Positions 1 to 5,548 of a stretch of 7,338 nt of DNA are shown in pieces (the stretch's first letter is position 1; the number at the start of each line of letters is the position of its first letter). The stretch is from CAYOXD01 sp964407825 (GTDB lineage Bacteria; Desulfobacterota; Desulfobacteria; Desulfobacterales; JAFDDL01). Made by a program: the position numbers and the translations under genes. Under the pieces are notes generated by a model. The model was not told the DNA's origin. It ran no database searches and worked only from the letters and a program-made list of their open reading frames with translations. The stretch spans positions 1 to 7,338 of the forward strand of contig CAYOXD010000125.1 in NCBI GenBank assembly GCA_964407825.1, in the 5' to 3' direction.

Positions 1-127
1 AAGAGGTAGCAGCAGGTGCTGCAACCCGTCACAGCCCTGGAAGCCCAAAGATGGCCAAGGTGCCAGCCGCCACGGGAGGTGCTGGAGTTGAAATATGCCG
101 TTTATTCAGCATATTGGTGCATTGCCC

Positions 128-155
128 TTGACAAACATGCTGGGTTTAACATACT
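128..155 (+). promoter_or_regulatory. Candidate sigma70-type promoter
   Basis: A perfect -35 hexamer TTGACA lies at 128-133. It is followed, after 16 bases, by CATACT at 150-155, which matches the -10 consensus at 4 of 6 positions. The surroundings are AT-rich, as expected. Transcription would start near 162, about 315 bases before the GYD start codon. The GYD gene would then have a long leader, or the promoter may serve a small RNA instead. Confidence 0.5.
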
Positions 156-235
156 AGTTTAGTAGCTGATTGCTTTCCCCGCCATTCCTATGGAAGCAGC
201 TGCTGGTGGTTCCCCTGTTTTTTATATCAGTCCTG

Positions 236-269
236 AGCTGCTCTGAAAAACAAAATTGTTTTGGCAGCT
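236..269 (+). other. Stem-loop with AAAACA/TGTTTT core
   Basis: Outer arms AGCTGC (236-241) and GCAGCT (264-269) are perfectly complementary. They enclose an inner inverted repeat AAAACAA (247-253) / TTGTTTT (256-262). As RNA this gives an inner 6-bp stem with a 4-base loop and an asymmetric internal loop (5 bases against 1). As DNA the inner 16 bases form a near-perfect palindrome that could equally be a repressor operator. No U-tract follows, so I do not call it a terminator. Confidence 0.4.
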
Positions 270-365
270 TCCTTGCTCGAAGAATTCAGCTAAAGAATCC
301 ATATCTCGAGACCAGCAAATTAAGCAGAACACACCATGGCCAGGCCGCTAGCAATCTGCTCCTTT

Positions 366-402
366 TGCTCCCGAGAGAGCCACGTTTTCTCTCTTGGGAG
401 CG
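366..402 (+). other. Long stem-loop upstream of the GYD gene
   Basis: The arms 367-379 and 389-401 form 13 base pairs with a single G-U wobble (373 with 395), extended by a U-G pair at 366/402. The loop is nine bases (380-388). The wobble is acceptable in RNA made from the plus strand but would be a C-A mismatch in a minus-strand transcript, which favours function in a plus-strand RNA. No T-run follows directly, so a classical intrinsic terminator is unlikely. A leader structure, processing site or small-RNA 3' element is possible. Confidence 0.5.
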
Positions 403-428
403 GTAATGGTTCCAGACGAACAGATTCA

Positions 429-450
429 ATAAAAAAAAAGTATTTTTTAT
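429..450. other. A/T-only inverted repeat
   Basis: ATAAAAAA (429-436) is complementary to TTTTTTAT (443-450), with six bases between. It sits 29 bases before the GYD start codon, just upstream of the Shine-Dalgarno sequence. It may be a weak hairpin that keeps the ribosome-binding region open, or simply a homopolymer-rich spacer. There is no direct evidence of function. Confidence 0.25.
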
Positions 451-478
451 CAACCTCAATAGGAAAAGGAGAGGTGCC

Positions 479-802
479 ATGACGAAATATCTTGCGCAAG
501 CATCTTACACCCCCGAAGGCATGAAAGGTCTTCTGCAGTATGGTGGCAGCAAACGACGAGAGGCGGTGGATGAATTGGCCGAAAGCTTGGGGGGCAAGGT
601 GGAAGCCTACTACTATGCCTTTGGCGAAAACGACGTCTTCGTCATCTTTGATTTGCCGAACCATATCAGCGCTGCCACAGCGAGTATGGTCGTCAATTCC
701 AGCGGAGCGGCCCGGGTCAAGATGGCAGTGCTACTGACACCGGAAGATGTTGATGAAGTAACTGAAAAAACAGCCACCTACTTCCCTCCGGGTCAGAAAT
801 GA
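479..802 (+). CDS. GYD domain-containing protein
   Basis: The 107-residue product matches the GYD-domain family (Pfam GYD), small alpha/beta proteins of unknown biochemical role that occupy almost the whole chain. Recognisable features are the N-terminal strand MTKYLAQASYTPEG, the glycine-rich GGSKRR segment, and AYYYAFGENDVFVIFDLP, where the family's usual GYD/GDxD turn reads GEND. The C-terminal part has the typical AVLLTPEDVDE segment. The start is well supported: AAGGAG at 466-471 lies seven bases upstream of the ATG. No signal peptide or membrane segment is seen, so it should be cytosolic. It appears monocistronic: 167 bases separate it from the serpin gene, and the long AT-rich leader lies upstream. 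The family call is firm; no substrate or reaction can be inferred. Confidence 0.9.
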   Translation: MTKYLAQASYTPEGMKGLLQYGGSKRREAVDELAESLGGKVEAYYYAFGENDVFVIFDLPNHISAATASMVVNSSGAARVKMAVLLTPEDVDEVTEKTATYFPPGQK

Positions 803-969
803 TCCGAGACCAACCGGGAGGCATGGACAGGCTTTGGGTTCCTTAGGGCCGAACCCCCAGGGGCTTCAATGGGCGATGATGCGCCAGCGGTCCGGGGATG
901 GCTTTAGTTTCTCCTTGACAGTCTTTTTTTTCGCATGGTAGGCAGGCGTTAAGGGAGCGAGTCGATGCA

Positions 970-2235
970 ATGAAACACTTCACGCCAATGGCCGCCTGGA
1001 TATTCATTTTACTTTTCGGTCTATCCCATGGCGGATTTGCCGATGAGAGGCCACCCATGGATGCGGGCAAGCTGGCGCAAACCCAAAACGCTTTCGCCAC
1101 CGATCTCTATGCCCAGCTTCGCCGTCAGCCGGGCAACCTGTTTCTGTCCCCTCACAGCATCGCCACGGCCCTGACCATGACCTTCGTGGGCGCCCGGGGG
1201 GACACCGCCTCGGAGATGGCCAGGGTTCTTCACCTGCAAGGTGCCCACGCGGGCGAAGCAGATGCGCTGACCGGGCTGAAGGCCCAGGTGTGCGAGGCCT
1301 ATGACCTCCAGCGGAGGCTCTTGAACGCGCATAAGGACGGAGGTTTTTCGCTTCATGTGGCCAACGCCCTTTGGGCCGCTGCCGGCTATCCCCTCAAGGC
1401 GGAATTTCTCACGCGCATCAGGGACAGCTTCGGGGGGCATGTGGAATCCCTGGACTTCTCCAACGAGCCTGCCGCCAGAGAGAGAATCAACCAATGGGTC
1501 TCGGATCAAACCCGGGGCAAGATCAAGAAATTGATCGGCAGGGGCGCTCTGAACCGCCAAACCCCTCTCGTGTTGACAAACGCCATCTACTTCAAGGCGG
1601 CCTGGGAGGAGCAGTTCAGGCCGGAGGCTACAAGAAAGGAGAAATTTCACGTTTCCGCCGGCAGGGACGTAGATGCCATGATGCTAAACCGCACCGGCTT
1701 TTATGATCTGGCCGAGCTGAAGGGCGTCAGACTGTTGATCCTCCCCTACAAGGACCAGACGGCGTCCATGATCCTCCTGCTTCCTGACAAAATGGACGGG
1801 CTGGCGGCGCTGGAAGATTCCCTCACCGCGGAGAATCTGTCCTCGTGGCGCCATGAGGCAAAACCGACGCAAGTGGCCCTGTCCCTTCCCAAATTCGAAA
1901 CCACCAGCAGCTTCGAGCTGAACACGCCGCTCATCGCCCTGGGCATGCGAAAGGCGTTCCGCCCCGGCGAGGCTAACCTTACAGGGATTGCCAGGGTGGC
2001 CGGTGCGCCGCTGTATGTGGGGCTGGTGATCCACAAGGCCTTTGTGGAGGTTGATGAAGAGGGCACAGAGGCCGCCGCCGCAACGGCCGTCGCGCTGGGT
2101 GCCGCAGCGCCCATGCCTTCCAGACCCGTCCGGTTTGCGGCCGACCATCCCTTTGTCTACATCATTCTGGACAACCGCACCCATGAGATCCTCTTCATGG
2201 GGCGGATGTGCAACCCGGCTGAACCCGGAGCCTAG
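970..2235 (+). CDS. Exported serpin (serine protease inhibitor family)
   Basis: This 421-residue protein is a full-length serpin. Residues 1-24 form a signal peptide (Lys-2, hydrophobic core AAWIFILLFGL, likely cleavage after Gly-Phe-Ala24), so the mature protein should be periplasmic or secreted. Serpin landmarks appear in order: the NLFLSPHSIATAL segment near 56-68, LTNAIYFKAAWEEQF at 202-216, LPKFE at 306-310, the hinge EEGTEAAAAT at 363-372, and a family-signature match at 389-399 (FAADHPFVYII). The hinge has Gly at P15, Thr at P14 and small residues at P12-P9, the pattern of inhibitory serpins that insert the loop after cleavage. Counting from P15 puts P1 at Ala379. The loop is two residues longer than in alpha-1-antitrypsin, so P1 is uncertain. 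AGGGAG (952-957) precedes the ATG by 12 bases, slightly far. The acylphosphatase gene follows after 37 bases and may be cotranscribed. Confidence 0.95.
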   Translation: MKHFTPMAAWIFILLFGLSHGGFADERPPMDAGKLAQTQNAFATDLYAQLRRQPGNLFLSPHSIATALTMTFVGARGDTASEMARVLHLQGAHAGEADALTGLKAQVCEAYDLQRRLLNAHKDGGFSLHVANALWAAAGYPLKAEFLTRIRDSFGGHVESLDFSNEPAARERINQWVSDQTRGKIKKLIGRGALNRQTPLVLTNAIYFKAAWEEQFRPEATRKEKFHVSAGRDVDAMMLNRTGFYDLAELKGVRLLILPYKDQTASMILLLPDKMDGLAALEDSLTAENLSSWRHEAKPTQVALSLPKFETTSSFELNTPLIALGMRKAFRPGEANLTGIARVAGAPLYVGLVIHKAFVEVDEEGTEAAAATAVALGAAAPMPSRPVRFAADHPFVYIILDNRTHEILFMGRMCNPAEPGA

Positions 2236-2272
2236 TGGCCCGCTATCTGCCAGATCCAGAAAGAGGTCCAAC

Positions 2273-2538
2273 ATGACAGATCATGCAAGAGCCCATGTCA
2301 TTATCAAGGGGATCGTTCAAGGGGTCTATTTCCGAGCCGAAACCAAGGATGCAGCCGACGGGGTCGGGGTGACGGGATGGGTCCGCAACCGGCCGGAAGG
2401 CACGGTAGAGGCCGTCTTCGAGGGGCAACGCGATAAGGTCAAGGCCGCCATCGACTGGTGCTGGAAGGGATCCCCCGCCTCCCGGGTGGAGGACGTGGCC
2501 GTTACCTGGGAATCCTACCAGGGTGAATCTGACCGGTT
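2273..2538 (+). CDS. Acylphosphatase, 3' end lost in the assembly gap
   Basis: Eighty-eight complete codons are visible before the run of Ns. Acylphosphatases hydrolyse the carboxyl-phosphate bond of acyl phosphates in the cytosol and are usually about 90-100 residues long, so only the last few residues and the stop are missing. The active-site region is intact: GIVQGVYFRAET supplies the phosphate-binding loop and catalytic Arg21, and GWVRNRPEGTVEAVFEG supplies catalytic Asn39. The later IDWCWKGSPASRVEDVAV segment also fits the family. AGAGGT at 2261-2266 precedes the ATG with normal spacing. The frame is open further upstream into the serpin gene, but that is a shadow; the domain begins at this ATG. 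The gene follows the serpin closely, which suggests shared transcription, although the functions are not obviously linked. Confidence 0.92.
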
Positions 2539-2638
2539 NNNNNNNNNNNNNNNNNNNNNNNNNNNNNNNNNNNNNNNNNNNNNNNNNNNNNNNNNNNNNN
2601 NNNNNNNNNNNNNNNNNNNNNNNNNNNNNNNNNNNNNN
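2539..2638. other. Assembly gap (100 Ns)
   Basis: Exactly 100 undetermined bases. Runs of this round length are commonly placeholders for a gap of unknown size, so the true distance between the acylphosphatase and the next gene cannot be read here. No frame should be carried across it. The gap hides the acylphosphatase stop codon and whatever lies between the two genes. Confidence 0.98.
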
Positions 2639-2697
2639 GCAATGGATCCACACTCGTCACTAAGGAAGCTAACCGGATAGGCAAGAAAGAAAGAAAA

Positions 2698-3939
2698 ATG
2701 GATTTGAAGGCCAGCCTTCCGGAGAAGGCAAGATTACTGCTGAAACTGAAGGAAGGCGGCTTCAGTGTTCCGAATTTCATATACCTTCCATCGGAAGATT
2801 TCGAAAATGGCCGCTTTGAGGCTCTGGAAACCTACCTGGAGAACCACCGGGAGAGCTTCAAGGTCATCGCCCGCAGCGCCCACCCCCTTGAGGAATTCTA
2901 CAGGGGGGGTACCTTCGATTCCATCGAGACTTACGCGGACGTCAGCGGCATCGTCTATGCCAGAAAGCGGATGATCAAAAACGTCCGGACCCATCGACAG
3001 CTTGCCATCCTCCGCCAGCGCCGATTCAACAAGGCACCGGAAATCGATCCGAACCAACTGGGAATCATCGTCATGCCCTTCATCGACGGATCGAATGTCA
3101 TGGCGAAGCGAATCGGTCCGCACTGGGAGTTCGGGTACTGCAGGGATCGAATCCACAAGGTTCAGAGCGATCCTTTTATCACCCGCACCCCCCACGACCG
3201 GCGTCTTCTCGAGATATCGGAAAAGATCGAGGCCTATCTCGGCTTCAGATGTGAGATCGAGTACATCCTGTCCCGGGAAAACGATATTCACGTGGTCCAG
3301 GCAAAGGACATCTCCCGCATCGAGGTGTTGGAATTCAAGGAGAGCGAGCGGCCCCTCAAGCTCGACGGGATCCGGCGTCTCCGGAAACGGCGAAACTACC
3401 GGGAACGGCCGGTCTACCTCATGGACAACCGGCGGGTGTATATGGAGGTCATCGGTGTCTGCGAAGAGATGCTCGCCGGCAAGACCCCGCCCGCCGACGG
3501 CCTTGCCGCGGCTCTGGAGATCGTCCGGCGGTATGAGGAGGACCTCACGGCCTTTGCCCTCGCGCATCAACGCTTTGCGGTCATGGACCTGGCCGAGCAT
3601 GTTCCGGAGGAGCTCTACCATATGGCCAACCACTATCTGGAGGAGCTACCGGACCAGCAGAAGGCGCTCTCGGCGGCGCTCTACCGGAATCTCTACCAGT
3701 GCGATATGTTTCTGGCCGAATCCGACACCCTCCTGTCAAAGGACCGGATTCGTGTCAACCTATCCAGCCATGATGCTTACGGTATCAATTCGGTCCGCAA
3801 CCCCCTGTGGACCGTCTACTGGCAGGGCGGCAGACACGCCCAGGCGGTGAAGGAGATCCGCCAGAAGGGCTTCCGGACCGGAGACACCATCGCCATCGAA
3901 ATCAATGCAGAGGAAAAACCTCTGGTCTTCCGGCTGTAG
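2698..3939 (+). CDS. Stand-alone PEP/pyruvate-binding ATP-grasp-like protein
   Basis: The first ~210 of 413 residues resemble the nucleotide-binding domain of PEP synthase and pyruvate phosphate dikinase (Pfam PPDK_N). The start PEKARLLLKLKEGGFSVPNF mirrors the family's GGK..NL..L...GF.VP opening. VIARSAHPLEE with a following GGTF parallels the RSS..ED..G motif, and EIEYI...IHVVQAKD parallels D-x-E...LQ-x-R. Likely ATP-binding counterparts are Lys10, Arg59, Glu186, Glu188 and Gln201. The phosphohistidine and PEP/pyruvate barrel domains of the full enzymes are absent. Residues ~215-413 are largely helical, charged and unrecognised. The reaction is unknown; it could phosphorylate another protein or small molecule. 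The ATG lacks a convincing Shine-Dalgarno sequence (only AAGAAAG repeats), and the frame is open back to the gap, so a longer N-terminus is possible. However, the domain begins naturally about seven residues in. Confidence 0.72.
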   Translation: MDLKASLPEKARLLLKLKEGGFSVPNFIYLPSEDFENGRFEALETYLENHRESFKVIARSAHPLEEFYRGGTFDSIETYADVSGIVYARKRMIKNVRTHRQLAILRQRRFNKAPEIDPNQLGIIVMPFIDGSNVMAKRIGPHWEFGYCRDRIHKVQSDPFITRTPHDRRLLEISEKIEAYLGFRCEIEYILSRENDIHVVQAKDISRIEVLEFKESERPLKLDGIRRLRKRRNYRERPVYLMDNRRVYMEVIGVCEEMLAGKTPPADGLAAALEIVRRYEEDLTAFALAHQRFAVMDLAEHVPEELYHMANHYLEELPDQQKALSAALYRNLYQCDMFLAESDTLLSKDRIRVNLSSHDAYGINSVRNPLWTVYWQGGRHAQAVKEIRQKGFRTGDTIAIEINAEEKPLVFRL

Positions 3940-3967
3940 AAGTGGTTTCAAAAGCGTCACTCGCCCC

Positions 3968-4396
3968 TTACCATCCCCGGGTGGTGATGATCTTTTTGAT
4001 CTTCTCCTCGGTCCTCTTCTCGACGATGATCATTCTCCGGGCCTGGGCTTTCTTTATCTTCTCGGTAAGGAGCTTCAAATCGGCCGGTTTTTCCACCAAG
4101 TCCATGGCGCCGAGCTTCATGGCCTCGATGCCCTTTTCCACCGTGGCATACCCGGTCAGAAGAATGATCTGAAGATCCGGCTGTTTGGCCTTGATGGTCT
4201 TGAGGGCCTCCAGACCGTCCACCTCCGGCATCATGAGATCCAGCACCACCGCATCGAAGGACTCCTGCTCTATCATCCGGACGGCCTCGGCAGCCGAAGC
4301 GGCTGTGGAGACGACCATGCCCCTGGCGCTCATCCGCTCCACCATGGTATCGAGAAAGTCCTTTTCGTCATCCACCAACAGTATTTTTTCCTTCAT
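3968..4396 (-). CDS. Single-domain response regulator with C-terminal helical tail
   Basis: The 142-residue product is a CheY-like receiver. The acidic pocket is Asp9-Asp10, the phosphoacceptor Asp53 lies in VVLDLMMPEVDG, the conserved Thr is Thr81 (ILLTGYATVEKG), and the conserved Lys is Lys103 (VEKPAD). After the receiver, about 38 residues form a highly charged helix (KIKKAQARR through EEKIKKIITTRGW). No helix-turn-helix, GGDEF or other output domain is present. AAGGAA (plus-strand positions 4404-4409) precedes the ATG by seven bases; an in-frame ATG at 4510 adds low-complexity residues unlike the family and is not chosen. It lies 100 bases downstream of the phosphotransferase-like gene and converges with the gene ending at 3939. 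It is probably the terminal receiver of the four-gene system; its output partner is not in the window. Confidence 0.93.
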   Translation of the reverse strand: MKEKILLVDDEKDFLDTMVERMSARGMVVSTAASAAEAVRMIEQESFDAVVLDLMMPEVDGLEALKTIKAKQPDLQIILLTGYATVEKGIEAMKLGAMDLVEKPADLKLLTEKIKKAQARRMIIVEKRTEEKIKKIITTRGW

Positions 4397-4496
4397 GCAC
4401 CTATTCCTTCCATTTCTGATAAAGCCCCCCAAGCCATGGCCCCGTGCCTGCAGCAAATCTCGGTGAACGAACCGGTGAGGTGCTCCGGGAGGCCAT

Positions 4497-5168
4497 CTAT
4501 GTATCATCAAGGCAGGTTGCGGGCAAGGCCAGGACGATTTCCGCCGGGTTGACTGTCACCTCCGCCTCGAGGGCGCGGATCAGGGCCGCCTGGGCCTCGT
4601 TGGGAAACCCCGTCCCGACATGGCTCGAGGTCGCCAGCTGGGTGAACCGGACTTCGGCCCCATGGGCTCCACTGGCAGCCAGCGTCCGGAGCAGAACCGT
4701 TTTTCGCTCGTCCACCATCTCCATGGAAAAATCCAGCAGGTTCCAAAGCAGGGTCTTGAGAAAAAAGGGAGAGGTGGCCAGGGTGAGAGGGACCGCCCCG
4801 ACCGGGGCATGGACCACCTTCACGCCTTTCATATCCGAGAGACGCCGTGTCAGGGCGACGAGGCATCCGACCAACTGGTGAAGGTCGAAGACGCCGTTGG
4901 CTCGGTCCACACTGTGGCTGAAGCAGTTGAGGTTCCGGATGATGGCATCGGCCCGGCGGACCTGTTCCTGAATGCGTCTCGTACTCGTTTGCACCCGGGC
5001 CGGATCGAGACCGGCCCCGGTTTCCGCCATCAGGGCCAGATCTTCCAGAAGTCCCGAATTCTCGTTGATGATGGAGAGCACGTTTTTCAGCTCATGGGAA
5101 ATGGAGGCGGAAACCCTGCCAAAAAACCGCAGGCCCGTCTCCCCAAGGATATCGCATGAAGCTCTCAT
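4497..5168 (-). CDS. Histidine-kinase-like protein with decayed ATPase domain; putative histidine phosphotransferase
   Basis: This 223-residue protein has a clear dimerization/phosphoacceptor helix: SASISHELKNVLSIINEN places the H-box histidine at His25. A second helix around 60-86 (RRIQEQVRRADAIIRNL) completes a DHp hairpin. The C-terminal ~130 residues align loosely with a histidine-kinase ATPase domain, but the catalytic boxes are lost. The N-box reads TLLWNLLDFSMEMVDE (139-154), with Phe147 where the metal-binding Asn is expected. No DxGxG box, F-box or GTGLGL box is seen. It has no membrane segment or sensor domain. This architecture is that of ChpT and Spo0B, which pass phosphate between receivers. 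The start overlaps the upstream receiver's stop as ATGA, implying coupled translation, with GGAG-type Shine-Dalgarno sequence upstream. A simple pseudokinase or scaffold is the alternative. Confidence 0.82.
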   Translation of the reverse strand: MRASCDILGETGLRFFGRVSASISHELKNVLSIINENSGLLEDLALMAETGAGLDPARVQTSTRRIQEQVRRADAIIRNLNCFSHSVDRANGVFDLHQLVGCLVALTRRLSDMKGVKVVHAPVGAVPLTLATSPFFLKTLLWNLLDFSMEMVDERKTVLLRTLAASGAHGAEVRFTQLATSSHVGTGFPNEAQAALIRALEAEVTVNPAEIVLALPATCLDDT

Positions 5169-5548
5169 TGGCTCGCTCCGCGGCCGGCAAGGGCCATGTT
5201 GATCTTATCGATGAGGGTATCGATGCGCACCGGTTTGACCAGGTAAAAGGGGGCGCCGGCCACCGCCGCGCCCCTCTCGAAATCGACGCCCGAGCCATGG
5301 CCCGTGAAAAAAATGAACTTCATATTCGGGCACCGCTCCTCGATCTTCTCTTTCAACTCAAGGCCGCCCATCCTGGGCAGCTTGATATCCAGGACCGCAA
5401 GCTCGAAGGAGCAAAGATCCTCCCGGCCCAAGGTCCCTTCGGCATCGGCCTCCCAGCAGGCCGCCATTCCCCGGAGGTTCAGACGCTCTGCCAGGGTGGA
5501 AACCAGCTCCACCTCATCATCCACCAAAAGCACACGTATGGGAAGCAT
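5165..5548 (-). CDS. Single-domain response regulator (Spo0F/CheY-like)
   Basis: This 127-residue product is a receiver and nothing else. Its key residues are Asp10-Asp11 in VLLVDDE, phosphoacceptor Asp54 in LAVLDIKLPRMGG, Thr82 in FIFFTGHGS and Lys105 in YLVKPV. With no output domain it must act by contacting or phosphorylating a partner. Its start lies inside the 3' end of the sensor kinase (32-base overlap), with AAGGGA-type Shine-Dalgarno sequences in the plus-strand region around 5556-5568. Its stop overlaps the start of the next gene (ATGA). Kinase, receiver and phosphotransferase-like protein are therefore almost certainly made from one transcript in balanced amounts. This position makes it the likely first receiver, taking phosphate from the sensor kinase. 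Confidence 0.94.
   Translation of the reverse strand: MLPIRVLLVDDEVELVSTLAERLNLRGMAACWEADAEGTLGREDLCSFELAVLDIKLPRMGGLELKEKIEERCPNMKFIFFTGHGSGVDFERGAAVAGAPFYLVKPVRIDTLIDKINMALAGRGASQ

Larger units (their letters stand above)
1..478. other. AT-rich region without a supportable gene
   Basis: This stretch precedes the GYD gene and is richer in A and T than the rest of the window. I see no recognisable coding sequence. A short frame open from the left edge (3-131, plus) ends in TGA and resembles no family I know; it could be the tail of a gene outside the window or chance. What is visible is a promoter at 128-155, a 7-bp inverted repeat at 92-98/109-115 (AATATGC, 10-base spacer), a 10-bp palindrome at 195-204, and stem-loops at 236-269, 366-402 and 429-450. 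The last three lie between the promoter and the GYD start, so they may form a structured leader RNA or a separate small RNA. Confidence 0.5.

Noticed and set aside
170..406. A 78-codon plus-strand frame starting with TTG, whose N-terminus looks like a lipoprotein signal (hydrophobic stretch ending SVLSC).
   Set aside because: It begins with TTG directly after a TGA stop and has no Shine-Dalgarno sequence. It overlaps the inverted repeats, and after the first ~24 residues it shows no protein-like pattern or known family. A small lipoprotein cannot be fully excluded.
836..856. GGGTTC/GAACCC inverted repeat after the GYD gene as a terminator.
   Set aside because: Only six base pairs with a nine-base loop, and no following T-run; the T-run at 924-931 is too far away.
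915..941. TTGACA (915-920) upstream of the serpin as a promoter -35 element.
   Set aside because: The -35 is perfect, but no -10 better than 2-3 of 6 matches lies at acceptable spacing, so I do not annotate a promoter.
2734..3633. Long minus-strand open frame (299 codons) opposite the ATP-grasp-like gene.
   Set aside because: It is a shadow of the plus-strand gene. The translation matches no family, whereas the plus-strand product has clear motifs.
3970..3985. ACCATCC/GGGTGGT repeat at the convergent gene ends as a shared bidirectional terminator.
   Set aside because: It lies inside the last codons of the receiver gene, has a mismatch and a two-base loop, and lacks a properly placed T-run.
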